Source: UBA5364 sp050259235
GTDB taxonomy: Bacteria; Bacillota_I; Bacilli_A; RF39; UBA660
DNA: 64,000 nucleotides
Reading direction: 5' to 3'
Assembly: GCA_050259235.1 (NCBI GenBank)
Contig: JBLNAG010000002.1
Location: 1 to 64,000 of the forward strand
Part shown: positions 15,248 through 24,457 of the stretch, piece by piece
Layout: each line of letters starts with the position of its first letter
How positions within the stretch are numbered: the first letter of the stretch is position 1
The notes under the pieces: generated by a model
Database searches by the model: none
What the model was told of the DNA's origin: nothing
The model's input: the letters and a program-made list of their open reading frames with translations, nothing else
Program-made: the position numbers and the translations under genes

Positions 15248-16906
15248 CTAAGGTTTCATCTGAACGAGACGGAACGAGTAGTAGATGTGCGCACCACCAG
15301 CGCCGTCACCGAAGTAGAAAGCCCCCGCTAGCGCGGTGCTGTAATAGTAGCCACCACGGAGCGACCAAGGGCCAATAGCGATCACAAAGCTGGCGCCATC
15401 ACTGTACCAGCCACTTGTTTCCGATAAGGTATTACCGTAACATATCTCACTACTACAAGCTGTTGTTGCTGTTGTGGTTGTATATCTATTCCAATATTCA
15501 CTTGTTGGTAATGTCCCATTTGTTGTCGTTGCTCCAAATCCACTACTATCTGTTACTGATGTTGCATCAGTAGGTCGATACATGCTCATTGTATATTCCC
15601 ATGCCCCACCACTCATATCATATAATCCGTAAATATTTCCGGTAGTAGATGCTTTGTATGCCAATGTTTTATCACTTAAGTCATTATCTACTACTATACA
15701 ATTAGCATCTACCCCTGGTGCTAGTGTTGTAGTTGTCGCACATTTACCATCATAAGTATAGAATCCTGTATTTATATATTCATTACTACCTACTTTTACT
15801 TGACTTCCTCCAACATTTCCACCACTTCTTCCAGTAATATAATTACTACTATTATTTTTATATATTTCACTATTTATTCCATATTGGCTATGCGATAAGT
15901 AGGCTACTGCTCCCCATTCACTATCTTTTGCCATATGGATATTTCCATCAGTACTTGTTCCATAAGTTGTATTGTTTTGCATTGCTCTTGAACTATCATA
16001 CATTGCTTTTACTGTTTGACTTCTTAATGACGTTGTATTTGGTAATATTGTAGGTGACGCTATTGTACCTGTTGTTTCGAATTTTCCTACCCACATACCA
16101 TTTACTTCTGTACTTCCAAAAGTAAATGCTGGATGGGTTAGATAACTCGTATCTACTGCATTACCAGTTGATTTTGTGGTTGTTTTTGATTCAAATACAA
16201 TATTGATACTTCTTGCTCCTGTACCTGCTGGTATGGCATATTTATATCTTGGTATCCATACCCACATGGTATTGATATCACTAAGTGGTATTACTGTTCC
16301 TGCTGCTGCACTTAAAAGAGTTGCTCTATTAGTACTTGTTACTGTTACTGCATTTGCCCACTTTTTATCATTATAATCATACCATTTATCATCTGTATCT
16401 GCTTTTACCCAATTAGTTCCATCCCATTTAACTGCTATCATCCCTGTTGTTAATTCTGGAATTGAAGCTCCACTTGCATCAGCATATAATGGAATATTAC
16501 ATGCTCCAAGTACTACTTCTGATAAAGTTATATCTTTATCATTAAAGCCCTTGCTTGCACAATAGGTGCCATTATGGATAGCAATTGCTACTTGCCCTTC
16601 ATTATTTACTTTCACCATTCCATTTTGTGGTTTTGTCCCTTTATAATTTAAGACTTTCCCCGCTACATTTGATGACTCTACACCATTGGTATAAGTAAAA
16701 GTTACTGCCTCTATCGTTCCGTTCAATAAATCTTTTGAATATAACACTTCCCCTGATTTTACAATCCCATACGCTCCATCTTTGAATGCTTCTTTTCTTG
16801 TATCATCAATTAATCCTATTATTATTGGTGTTGCTATTAATGCAATTATAGCTAAAATAACGATAACTGCTAGTAATTCTATTAATGTAAATCCTTTGCA
16901 CTTCAT
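15248..16906 (-). CDS. Prepilin-anchored C-type-lectin/FGE-like protein, probable DGR target
   Basis: The 552-residue protein starts MKCKGFTLIELLAVIVILA: a class III prepilin signal with cleavage expected between G5 and F6, Glu at mature position 5, and a hydrophobic helix to ~30. A pilin-like segment runs to ~130. The C-terminal half looks like the formylglycine-generating-enzyme/C-type-lectin fold: WVWIPRYKYAI, MAKDSEWGAVAYLS, YGLYDMSGGAWEY, and near the end WSLRGGYYYS and SFRLV. Such domains close the variable proteins of diversity-generating retroelements. The 3' ~165 bases are strikingly GC-rich (see 15251..15415). It likely displays a variable binding domain on a pilus or the cell surface. 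No pilus assembly genes, reverse transcriptase or template repeat are in the window. Confidence 0.85.
   Translation of the reverse strand: MKCKGFTLIELLAVIVILAIIALIATPIIIGLIDDTRKEAFKDGAYGIVKSGEVLYSKDLLNGTIEAVTFTYTNGVESSNVAGKVLNYKGTKPQNGMVKVNNEGQVAIAIHNGTYCASKGFNDKDITLSEVVLGACNIPLYADASGASIPELTTGMIAVKWDGTNWVKADTDDKWYDYNDKKWANAVTVTSTNRATLLSAAAGTVIPLSDINTMWVWIPRYKYAIPAGTGARSINIVFESKTTTKSTGNAVDTSYLTHPAFTFGSTEVNGMWVGKFETTGTIASPTILPNTTSLRSQTVKAMYDSSRAMQNNTTYGTSTDGNIHMAKDSEWGAVAYLSHSQYGINSEIYKNNSSNYITGRSGGNVGGSQVKVGSNEYINTGFYTYDGKCATTTTLAPGVDANCIVVDNDLSDKTLAYKASTTGNIYGLYDMSGGAWEYTMSMYRPTDATSVTDSSGFGATTTNGTLPTSEYWNRYTTTTATTACSSEICYGNTLSETSGWYSDGASFVIAIGPWSLRGGYYYSTALAGAFYFGDGAGGAHIYYSFRLVQMKP
15251..15415 (-). 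other. Candidate DGR variable region (VR) at the 3' end of the prepilin gene
   Basis: By hand count the three blocks 15261-15300, 15301-15360 and 15361-15420 are about 55%, 62% and 55% G+C, against about 30% around them. Codons here end mostly in C or G (TAC, AGC, ACC, GAC, CAC, ATC), unlike the A/T-ending codons upstream in the same gene. The encoded RGG-YYYS and GAHIYYSF segments lie where DGR variable residues sit in the lectin fold. AAY codons in a template changed at adenines give such NNY codons. Without the template repeat this stays inference. Confidence 0.65.
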
Positions 16907-16941
16907 ATTTGTTTCCTCTATTTCATATTTGTTTCCTCTAT
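16902..16941 (-). repeat. Exact 20-bp tandem duplication of the prepilin RBS and start codon
   Basis: Two identical 20-base units (16902-16921, 16922-16941) each carry AGAGGAAACAAAT and ATG on the minus strand. The upstream copy reads ATG-AAA-TAG, a two-codon reading frame whose stop runs into the ribosome-binding site of the real start at 16906. Confidence 0.9.
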
Positions 16942-16950
16942 TGTAAACAA

Positions 16951-16979
16951 ATTATAACATTTTGCTTATTCTGTGTCAA
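16951..16979 (-). promoter_or_regulatory. Consensus sigma-A promoter of the prepilin-lectin gene
   Basis: TTGACA (16979-16974), a 17-base spacer and TATAAT (16956-16951) on the minus strand: a full consensus promoter, suggesting strong vegetative expression of this gene. Confidence 0.85.
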
Positions 16980-17056
16980 TATAATTTAGTTTATCACCGA
17001 TTGACAAATTAATACCGCTCTAAAGAATAAATATCTCTGTTTAAATAAATTATAAA

Positions 17057-17091
17057 AATTAAAAAAGATGAGATATTATTTCTCATCTTTT
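17057..17091 (-). terminator. Intrinsic terminator of nifJ
   Basis: An 11-bp perfect stem (17063-17073 with 17081-17091) with a 7-base loop is followed on the minus strand by six T residues. It overlaps the nifJ stop codon, and the whole hairpin is duplicated at 15022-15051. Confidence 0.85.
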
Positions 17092-17147
17092 ACTAAACTT
17101 TTATAGTATTCAAAACTTCTCATTGAATTAGCTTTACTTGCTTTCAA
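17062..17147 (-). repeat. 3' end of intact nifJ (direct repeat, copy B)
   Basis: The functional copy of the 86-base repeat shared with 15022..15107. It encodes the real NifJ C-terminus (ending SLVKDEK) and terminator. Confidence 0.95.
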
Positions 17148-20100
17148 TAATTCATCAGCATGTTCAGGATTTAATACATTTAGCATACTATATCTAGTTT
17201 GACTCTTTAAAAATTCTTCATATAAATCAAAATCGACATCTTTACTATCTAAGCTAAATGTTTCATTCATCGGATTATATCTAAATATTGGAAAATATCC
17301 ACATTTAGTAGCTAATTTTTCACTTTCAACACTGTTTTTTAAACCGCCCTTAATACCATGTGAAATACAAGGTGTATAAGCTATGATAATTGAAGGACCT
17401 TTGTAAGCAGCAGCTTCCTTAAATGCTTTTATTAGTTGAGCTGGATTAGCCCCTAAACTAACTTGTGCAACATAAACATGTGGATACACCATAGCAAGTC
17501 TAGCTAAATCTTTACGACCATTCTTTTTGCCAGCAGTAGCAAATGCTGCAATAGCTCCCTTATGAGTTGCTTTAGATGCTTGACCTCCAGTATTTGAATA
17601 AACTTGGCTATCAAGTACTAGAATATTAACATCATCATTACTTGATAGGACATGATCAATACCACCATAGCCAATATCGTATGCCCAACCATCACCACCA
17701 ATTGACCATACCATACGACTTACAATATAATCTTTTAGATCACTTATTTCTTTAGGAGCAGTATTATAATCTATACTATTATGAACTTCTTTTGTAATAT
17801 TATAATCATCCATGTTATCAATCCATTTTTTAAATAATTCCTTATTAGGATTATCCATGTTATTTTCCATAATCATTCTTATACGATTACGAATAATCTT
17901 AGTACCCATTAACATTCCATATCCATATTCAGCATTATCTTCAAATAATGAACTAGCCCAAGGAACATTATAAGCCATACTTGGAGTACTTGCACTATAG
18001 ATTGATGAACACCCAGTAGCATTAGCAATAATCATTTCATCCCCAAATAATTGTGTTAATAATTTAAGATATGGAGTTTCTCCACACCCAGCACATGCCC
18101 CGCTATAACGGAATTTTGGTTCTTTAAATTGACTACCAATTACTGTATTAGTATTAACATTTTTAACCGTGACATTTTCCTTTAAATAATAAAACATCTC
18201 TTGTTCTTTATTTTTTAAAGCTACATCTAAATCTTGATAAATAAGAGCTTTTTCACCTTTTTTACCAGGACAAGTATTAATACATACTCCACAACCAGTA
18301 CAATCTAACATTGAAAATGATAGAACATAATGATAATCTTTTAAATCAGGTAGAATTGGTTTTAAACACCTATCTTGAATATATTTAGGAGCAGCATTAT
18401 ACTCTTCATTATTTAATAAGAAAGGTCTAATAACACTATGTGGACAAACAAATGAACATTGATTACACATAATACAATTTTCATTTACCCATTCAGGCAC
18501 ATCACTACTAATACCTCTTTTATCTTTAGAACTAGTACCAGCTTCAAAAGTACCATCAGGATTTTCTAAGAATACCGAAGTTGGTAAACTATTACCTCTT
18601 CTTTGATTTATTTCATGATACATATCATATCTAGGTTCATCTTCTTTTTCAATATCTTCTCTTTTTAATTTGATTATTTCTAAATAATCCCCAGCTTCTT
18701 CAATTGCTTTATAATTAGCTTGTAATATCTTTTCCCCTTTATCAAAGTAGTTCTTCTTAGCATATTCTTTCATATATTCTTTAGCTTTTTCATAATCTAA
18801 AACTTTACTTAATTTGAATATTATACTTTCCATAATGGTACTTATCTTATTACCTAATCCTAATTCTTCAGCTAATTTAAAAGCATTTACTTTATAGAAA
18901 GTAATATTACGATCTATTAATATTTTTTTAATATTATCGTTTAATGATTCTAATTCCTTAGCATCTTTATCAGTATTTAATATAAATACTCCATTTTCTT
19001 GAATATTACTTAATAAATCATAGTTTTCTAGGTAGCCTTCTTTAGTACAAACAACTACTTTGGGACTATCGACATAATAAGTAGATCTAATTTTTTTGTC
19101 ATTAAATCTTAAATGTCCTACTGTTACACCACCAGATTTTTTAGAATCATATTCATAATATCCTTGAACATATTTATCAGTATGATTACCAATTATTTTC
19201 ATAATTGACTTAGAAACACTAACCATACCATCACTACCATAACCATATATTAAGAATTCTATTGAATCACTTATCTTAAATTCTTTATCTAATCTTAAAC
19301 TTAAATTAGTGACATCATCTTTTATTCCTATTGTAAAGTTATTAACTAATTTATCTTGAAGCATGTCATAGACTGCTTTTATTTGAACTGGACTAGTATC
19401 TTTACTGGATAAACCATATCTTCCACCAACTATTTCAATAGAAGTGTCTTTTAAAGCTGCAACAATATCTAAATATAATGGTTCTCCTAAACTTCCTGCT
19501 TCTTTAGTACGGTCTAATACCGCAATTTTTTTAACAGTCTCAGGTAAAACACTTAATAAATATTTTGAAGAGAATGGTCGATATAAATGAACTTCAATCA
19601 ATCCTATTTTTCCTTTTAAGAAGTCAATAGTTTCTTTAATTGTTTCACAAACTGAACCCATTGCTACAATAACGTGTTCAGCATCTTCACTACCATAATA
19701 ATTGAAAGGCTTATAATCAGTACCAGCTTTTTCATTTATTTTATTCATATATTCATTTACAATATCAGGTATGGCATTATAAAATTTATTTCTTACTTCA
19801 CTAAGTTGAAAATAAATATCATCATTTTGTGCAGTACCACGAATAACTGGTCTTGCTGGATTTAAAGATTTAGCTCTAAATCTTTCTAATGCTTCATAAT
19901 CAAGCATTTCTTTATAATCTTCTTTTTCTAAAACTTCAATCTTATTTATTTCGTGACTAGTTCTAAAACCATCAAAGAAATGTAAGAAAGGTAAACTACC
20001 TTTGATTGCTGATAAATGAGCTACTGCACTTAGTAAAGCAGCATCTTGAACAGAAGAAGAAGCCAACATACAAAAACCCGTTTGTCTAGTAGCATATATA

Positions 20101-20483
20101 TCTTGATGATCACCAAAAATGCTTAAAGCATGAGTAGATAAACTACGAGCTGCCACATGAATAACACCCGGTAACATTTCCCCAGCCATTTTATACATAT
20201 TAGGAATCATTAATAGTAATCCTTGACTAGCAGTAAAGGTTGTTGTTAAACATCCTACTTGTAATGATCCATGAACTAAACCAGCTGCTCCTGCTTCACT
20301 TTGCATTTCTATTACTTTAACTGTATTATCAAAAAGATTGAGACGTCCTTTATTTCCCCACTCGTCTGCCAATTCTGCCATTGGACTAGAAGGTGTAATT
20401 GGGTAAATACCTGCTAATTCAGTAAACATATATGCTGTATTAGCACAAGCTTCATTCCCATCAATTGTAATAATTTTCTTCAT
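17076..20483 (-). CDS. nifJ: Pyruvate:ferredoxin (flavodoxin) oxidoreductase
   Basis: A single-chain 1135-residue PFOR that converts pyruvate and CoA to acetyl-CoA, CO2 and reduced ferredoxin, a hallmark of anaerobic Bacillota. The N-terminal pyruvate-binding domain begins EACANTAYMFTELAGIYPIT. Two [4Fe-4S] clusters are marked by CIMCNQCSFVCPH (~670) and CTGCGVCINTCPG (~728), a further cluster Cys by CAGCGETPYLK (~803), and the thiamine diphosphate region by GDGWAYDIGYGGIDH (~945). Slightly shorter than many homologues (~1170-1190). A GAGGAG site precedes the ATG. Its last 86 bases are duplicated 2 kb away. Confidence 0.97.
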   Translation of the reverse strand: MKKIITIDGNEACANTAYMFTELAGIYPITPSSPMAELADEWGNKGRLNLFDNTVKVIEMQSEAGAAGLVHGSLQVGCLTTTFTASQGLLLMIPNMYKMAGEMLPGVIHVAARSLSTHALSIFGDHQDIYATRQTGFCMLASSSVQDAALLSAVAHLSAIKGSLPFLHFFDGFRTSHEINKIEVLEKEDYKEMLDYEALERFRAKSLNPARPVIRGTAQNDDIYFQLSEVRNKFYNAIPDIVNEYMNKINEKAGTDYKPFNYYGSEDAEHVIVAMGSVCETIKETIDFLKGKIGLIEVHLYRPFSSKYLLSVLPETVKKIAVLDRTKEAGSLGEPLYLDIVAALKDTSIEIVGGRYGLSSKDTSPVQIKAVYDMLQDKLVNNFTIGIKDDVTNLSLRLDKEFKISDSIEFLIYGYGSDGMVSVSKSIMKIIGNHTDKYVQGYYEYDSKKSGGVTVGHLRFNDKKIRSTYYVDSPKVVVCTKEGYLENYDLLSNIQENGVFILNTDKDAKELESLNDNIKKILIDRNITFYKVNAFKLAEELGLGNKISTIMESIIFKLSKVLDYEKAKEYMKEYAKKNYFDKGEKILQANYKAIEEAGDYLEIIKLKREDIEKEDEPRYDMYHEINQRRGNSLPTSVFLENPDGTFEAGTSSKDKRGISSDVPEWVNENCIMCNQCSFVCPHSVIRPFLLNNEEYNAAPKYIQDRCLKPILPDLKDYHYVLSFSMLDCTGCGVCINTCPGKKGEKALIYQDLDVALKNKEQEMFYYLKENVTVKNVNTNTVIGSQFKEPKFRYSGACAGCGETPYLKLLTQLFGDEMIIANATGCSSIYSASTPSMAYNVPWASSLFEDNAEYGYGMLMGTKIIRNRIRMIMENNMDNPNKELFKKWIDNMDDYNITKEVHNSIDYNTAPKEISDLKDYIVSRMVWSIGGDGWAYDIGYGGIDHVLSSNDDVNILVLDSQVYSNTGGQASKATHKGAIAAFATAGKKNGRKDLARLAMVYPHVYVAQVSLGANPAQLIKAFKEAAAYKGPSIIIAYTPCISHGIKGGLKNSVESEKLATKCGYFPIFRYNPMNETFSLDSKDVDFDLYEEFLKSQTRYSMLNVLNPEHADELLKASKANSMRSFEYYKSLVKDEK

Positions 20484-20534
20484 ACATTCTCCTCTTTTCT
20501 ATTTCACTCCTTAAATTATATCATATTTATAATA

Positions 20535-20559
20535 TCAAAAAAAGTAAGTTGCCCTACTT
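20535..20559 (-). terminator. Intrinsic terminator of the rlmN-rpe operon
   Basis: AAAGTA and TACTTT pair around an 8-base loop on the minus strand and are followed by a T-run. The stem overlaps the rpe stop codon. It is weaker than the other terminators here. Confidence 0.55.
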
Positions 20560-21186
20560 TAATCTATTTATTTGTTCTTGATAATTATTACTATTAGTTA
20601 CAAAACTACCAACAACTGCTATATCAGCATTATTACATAGTTCTATGGTTTCATCATCAATTCCACCATCTACTTCTATAACATAACGATAGTATTCATT
20701 ATCATCTCTTAATCCTTTTAATATATCAATTTTACTAGTTACTTCTTCAATGAATTCTTGACCGCCTTGACCAGGTTCAACACTCATAATAAGCACTAAA
20801 TCAACTAATGATAAAAAAGGAATAATACTTACAATATCAGTATTTGGTTTAATTGATATTCCTACTTTAATATTTTTTGATTTTATATATTCTATAATTT
20901 CTTCATGATCATATGTAGCTTCAAAATGAAAAGTTATATATATAGGATTTAAAGTACTAAATTCATCAATATACTTTTTAACATCTTTGACCATTAAATG
21001 AACATCTTTTGGTTTAGTAGTACCATCTAATAAAATTTTTGCTTCATCAATAGTAAAAGTTTTATTTTGAACAAATTGTCCATCCATAATATCTAAATGT
21101 AAATAATCAATATTACATTTATCTAAAATATTTATATTATCCTTTATATTATTTTTTATTGATAAAAAAGATGCTGATAATTTCAT
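20554..21186 (-). CDS. rpe: Ribulose-phosphate 3-epimerase
   Basis: TIM-barrel enzyme of the pentose phosphate pathway interconverting ribulose 5-phosphate and xylulose 5-phosphate. Metal and substrate residues appear in HLDIMDG (~31-37), VHLMV (~65-69), MSVEPGQGGQEF (~135-146) and EVDGGI (~172-177). The 210-residue length is normal. The last gene of the rlmN-prpC-prkC-rsgA-rpe block, 11 bases after rsgA, as in Bacillus subtilis. Confidence 0.93.
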   Translation of the reverse strand: MKLSASFLSIKNNIKDNINILDKCNIDYLHLDIMDGQFVQNKTFTIDEAKILLDGTTKPKDVHLMVKDVKKYIDEFSTLNPIYITFHFEATYDHEEIIEYIKSKNIKVGISIKPNTDIVSIIPFLSLVDLVLIMSVEPGQGGQEFIEEVTSKIDILKGLRDDNEYYRYVIEVDGGIDDETIELCNNADIAVVGSFVTNSNNYQEQINRLK

Positions 21187-21197
21187 ATTTCCTCCTA

Positions 21198-22037
21198 CTA
21201 TTTACTAATAAATTTCAAATAATTATTATATCTACTAGTTAAAATGGTACTATCTTCTACTTTATTTTTTATTTCACATAATTTTTCATTATTGTGCATG
21301 CAATCTTTATATTCACACTTATCACGATAAGTATTGAATTCAATAAAGTTATCTCGTATATCACTTGGTTTCATATCAGTAAAACTGATTGAAGAAAAAC
21401 CTGGAGTATCTGCAACTAAACCATCAAATAAATCTAATAATTCAACATGTCTTGTTGTATGTTTTCCTCTACCTAAAGCAAGAGATATTTCACCAGTTTC
21501 AAGATCTAAGTTACCATCTAATTTATTTAATAGTGTTGATTTACCAGCCCCACTTTGGCCAGTAAATACTGATATTTTATTTTTAAATATTGCTTTTATT
21601 TTATCCACTTCAGTATTCAAATATACTTGATAACCTATTTTTTTATAATAATTCATTACGTTATTTACTTCTATTAATTCTTCTTCTGTTATTAAATCTA
21701 ATTTTGATAAACATATAATAGGTAAAATATTATTATATTCAATAATAACTAATAATTTATCTAATAGATTTAAATCCAAATCAGGATGTTTTACACTAAC
21801 AATTATAATAACTTGGTCAATGTTGCTTAGAGTTGGTCTAACCAATTCATTTTTACGAGGTAATATTTCCAGTATATAATGATTTTTTTCATCAATGATA
21901 ACATTGTCACCAACAAGAGGAACAATATTCATGTTACGAAATTTTCCTCTTGCTTTACAGGCAATTTTTTTATCATTAACTAAAACCGTATAATCATTAC
22001 TAATTATTTTTACTATTTTTCCTTGCATATTAACCAT
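21198..22037 (-). CDS. rsgA: Small ribosomal subunit biogenesis GTPase RsgA
   Basis: Circularly permuted GTPase that acts late in 30S assembly. An N-terminal OB fold (~1-65) is followed by G4 KLDL (~113), then G1 GQSGAGKSTLLN (~163-174), G3 DTPGFSS (~209-215) and a C-terminal zinc-binding C-x-C-x-H-x-C region (CEYKDCMHNNEKLCE). The 279-residue length is typical. The start overlaps the prkC stop by 8 bases. It is next to the kinase and phosphatase genes as in other Bacillota. Confidence 0.95.
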   Translation of the reverse strand: MVNMQGKIVKIISNDYTVLVNDKKIACKARGKFRNMNIVPLVGDNVIIDEKNHYILEILPRKNELVRPTLSNIDQVIIIVSVKHPDLDLNLLDKLLVIIEYNNILPIICLSKLDLITEEELIEVNNVMNYYKKIGYQVYLNTEVDKIKAIFKNKISVFTGQSGAGKSTLLNKLDGNLDLETGEISLALGRGKHTTRHVELLDLFDGLVADTPGFSSISFTDMKPSDIRDNFIEFNTYRDKCEYKDCMHNNEKLCEIKNKVEDSTILTSRYNNYLKFISK

Positions 22038-23724
22038 TTACTTCCGGTTCCATAATTGCTTGAGCTACATTTACTGTTAAAGGAGCTCCTGCAGAAACTT
22101 TAGAACCTGCTGCTCTACTTTGGGAAATAATTGTTCCCGGTTTATATTGTTCAGTTTGAATGTAATTAATAGTCAAAATAATATTATATTCATTACAGAA
22201 TTGTTGAACACCAACAACTGTATATCCTTCAGCTTTAAAATCAGGGTATTCTGTAAATATATTTGGAATTACTAGAGTAACCATATCACCTTCTGATAAT
22301 TTAGTTCCACTCTTTGGTTTTTGATCAAGTATTTCATATTCTTTAACAGAATCTTTATCTTCTACTTCTTTTTTTTCTATCTTAACATATATACCTTTTG
22401 CTTCTAATAATCCTTGTATTTCATGATAGTTTTTACCTTTATAATCTTCCAATTCAAAGGAATTACTACCTAAAGAGATTACTAAAACAATTTCTTTGTT
22501 TTTCTTAACAATTGTTTCAGGATAAGGTTTAGTTTTTATGACCTTACCTTCATCAACATCATTATTATACGCTTCTTCAATATCTTCACTAATCTTAAGT
22601 CCAACATCTTTTAATTTTTTTTGTGCTTCTGCTATTGTCATACCTGAAACATCTGGAATTTTTATTTCTGGAACTTCTGTTATTTTAGGATAGATTATAG
22701 CAAATGCACCACCAAGAATTAATAAAATAAAACATAATGAACCAGTAATCCATAGAGCTATATTAATTCCCCTACCACTAGAAGAGTTTTCTTCCTCACT
22801 CTTAATTTTCTTTTCCAAACGATCTAAATTAGGTAAAGCTTTTGTCTCATCTAATTCTTGTTCAGGATATTTATATACAACCCTATCTTCATTCTTTTTT
22901 TCTTCTTCCAAAGCTGTTCTTAAATCTTCATACATTTCAGAAACTGAATCATAACGATTTTTAGGATTTTTTGCAGTAGCTTTAATAATAATGTTTTCTA
23001 TTGATTGAGGAATATCAGGATTGAATTTACGAACACTAGGAATTTTTTCTTTCATTTGTTTTAGTGCTATTTCAACAGCACTTTCACCCTTAAATGGGAC
23101 TTTTCCTGTTAATAATTCATACATTAGAATACCTAATGAATAGATATCACTCTTTATTGTAGCACCACTACCATTTGCTTGTTCTGGAGGTAAATAATGA
23201 ACTGAACCCATAATAGAATTAGTTTGTGTTAATTCTGTAGCATTAGTAGCAATAGCTATACCAAAATCAGTTATTTTTACTCTACCATCATCTAAAATCA
23301 TAACATTTTGTGGTTTAATATCACGATGAATTATATAACTATCATGTGCGCAAGCAATAGCTGATGTTAATTGCAGCATTATATCAATAACTTCAGGAAC
23401 AATAAGTGATCCTCTTTTTTTAATCAAACTCTTTAATGTTTTACCATCAATATATTCCATAACAATAAAGTACTTACCATTATCTTCACCAACATCATAC
23501 ATTTCAACAATATTAGGATGTGATAAGGAAGATGCTGAAATAGCTTCTCTTTGAAATTTTCTTACAAATTTTTCATCGTCTGCTAAATCTCCTCTTAGGA
23601 TCTTAACAGCAACATTACGATCTAAAATAGTATCATGAGCTAAATAAACATCAGCCATTCCACCTTCGCCAATTGTCCTAATAATTTGATAACGTTCATT
23701 TATCTTTTGACCCTTAATTATCAT
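22030..23724 (-). CDS. prkC: PASTA-domain serine/threonine protein kinase
   Basis: A membrane receptor kinase that senses peptidoglycan-type ligands. The cytoplasmic kinase domain (~12-275) has the glycine loop GEGGMADVYLA, catalytic HRDIKPQNVM and DFG in ITDFGIA. A transmembrane helix lies near ~330-350, followed by three extracellular PASTA domains to the end. In Bacillus subtilis PrkC regulates stationary phase and spore germination. I use ATG 23724, since AGGAGTG lies 7 bases upstream; an in-frame GTG at 23733 sits inside that RBS. It overlaps prpC by 11 bases. Confidence 0.95.
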   Translation of the reverse strand: MIIKGQKINERYQIIRTIGEGGMADVYLAHDTILDRNVAVKILRGDLADDEKFVRKFQREAISASSLSHPNIVEMYDVGEDNGKYFIVMEYIDGKTLKSLIKKRGSLIVPEVIDIMLQLTSAIACAHDSYIIHRDIKPQNVMILDDGRVKITDFGIAIATNATELTQTNSIMGSVHYLPPEQANGSGATIKSDIYSLGILMYELLTGKVPFKGESAVEIALKQMKEKIPSVRKFNPDIPQSIENIIIKATAKNPKNRYDSVSEMYEDLRTALEEEKKNEDRVVYKYPEQELDETKALPNLDRLEKKIKSEEENSSSGRGINIALWITGSLCFILLILGGAFAIIYPKITEVPEIKIPDVSGMTIAEAQKKLKDVGLKISEDIEEAYNNDVDEGKVIKTKPYPETIVKKNKEIVLVISLGSNSFELEDYKGKNYHEIQGLLEAKGIYVKIEKKEVEDKDSVKEYEILDQKPKSGTKLSEGDMVTLVIPNIFTEYPDFKAEGYTVVGVQQFCNEYNIILTINYIQTEQYKPGTIISQSRAAGSKVSAGAPLTVNVAQAIMEPEVNG

Positions 23725-24457
23725 TTTTATCACTCCTATTTAAGTATGCAATAGAAATATTATCAGTCCCACCGCGATTATTGCTCTTATATATTAATTT
23801 TTGAACTTTTTCCTCAGCTCCCAAATTTTCATTTAATACTTTCATGATTTGTTCATCAGATAACATATTTGTTAAACCATCACTACATAGTAAAATACCA
23901 TCAACACCAGTTTCAACATCAAATACATCCATTTCAACCTTTGTATTAGCCCCCAAAGCACGCATTAAAACATTCTTACGAGGATGATTTTTTGCTTCTT
24001 CTGCTGTTAGTTTGCCTGATTTTACAAGTAATTCAACTAAAGTATGATCAGTAGTAATCTTATGTAATCTATTATCTTTTATAACATACCCAGAACTATC
24101 TCCAATATTTCCAATTAATAAAAATTCTTTAGTTAATAGTGCAAGAACGATTGTTGTACCCATACCTGCACTTTCTATATTCTCACTAGTATATTTATAT
24201 ATTTGAAGATTAGCCTCACTAACTATATCCTTCAACCAGTTAATGGCATCTTCCTTATTACCAACACTTCCCATTTCCACAAATCGATGACCAATATGCG
24301 AAATAGCAATACTAGAAGCTATTTCACCACCACGATGTCCACCCATTCCATCAGCGACTGCTAGTAAATACTCATTACTTTTATTAGTAACAATGGTCAC
24401 ACTATCTTCATTATGAGATCTTACTTTACCTTGATCAGTTAAATATGCATACTCCAT
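23714..24457 (-). CDS. prpC: PP2C-family serine/threonine phosphatase
   Basis: Partner phosphatase of PrkC. All PP2C metal-binding motifs are present: RSHNEDSV (~14-21), DGMGGHRGGEIAS (~36-48), GDSSGYV (~117-123), SDGLTNML (~190) and GGTDNISIA near the end. The 247-residue length matches the family. Its start codon shares a base with the rlmN stop, and the prkC start lies inside its 3' end, so kinase and phosphatase are produced together. Confidence 0.95.
   Translation of the reverse strand: MEYAYLTDQGKVRSHNEDSVTIVTNKSNEYLLAVADGMGGHRGGEIASSIAISHIGHRFVEMGSVGNKEDAINWLKDIVSEANLQIYKYTSENIESAGMGTTIVLALLTKEFLLIGNIGDSSGYVIKDNRLHKITTDHTLVELLVKSGKLTAEEAKNHPRKNVLMRALGANTKVEMDVFDVETGVDGILLCSDGLTNMLSDEQIMKVLNENLGAEEKVQKLIYKSNNRGGTDNISIAYLNRSDKNDN

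Larger units (their letters stand above)
15022..17147. other. Prepilin/variable-lectin cassette bounded by nifJ 3'-end repeats
   Basis: Between the two copies of the nifJ tail lie 1954 bases holding one gene (15248..16906), its promoter and its terminator-like hairpin. The layout resembles elements that insert at the 3' end of a gene and restore it with a carried copy of the end. No integrase, transposase or terminal inverted repeat is seen inside, so the mechanism is unknown; recombination-mediated duplication is an alternative. Of the 276 gene-free bases at 14972-15247, 15108-15185 show nothing recognisable. Confidence 0.7.

Noticed and set aside
15108..17061. Insertion sequence or transposon
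   Set aside because: No transposase or integrase frame and no terminal inverted repeats; the only bounding repeats are the direct nifJ tails.
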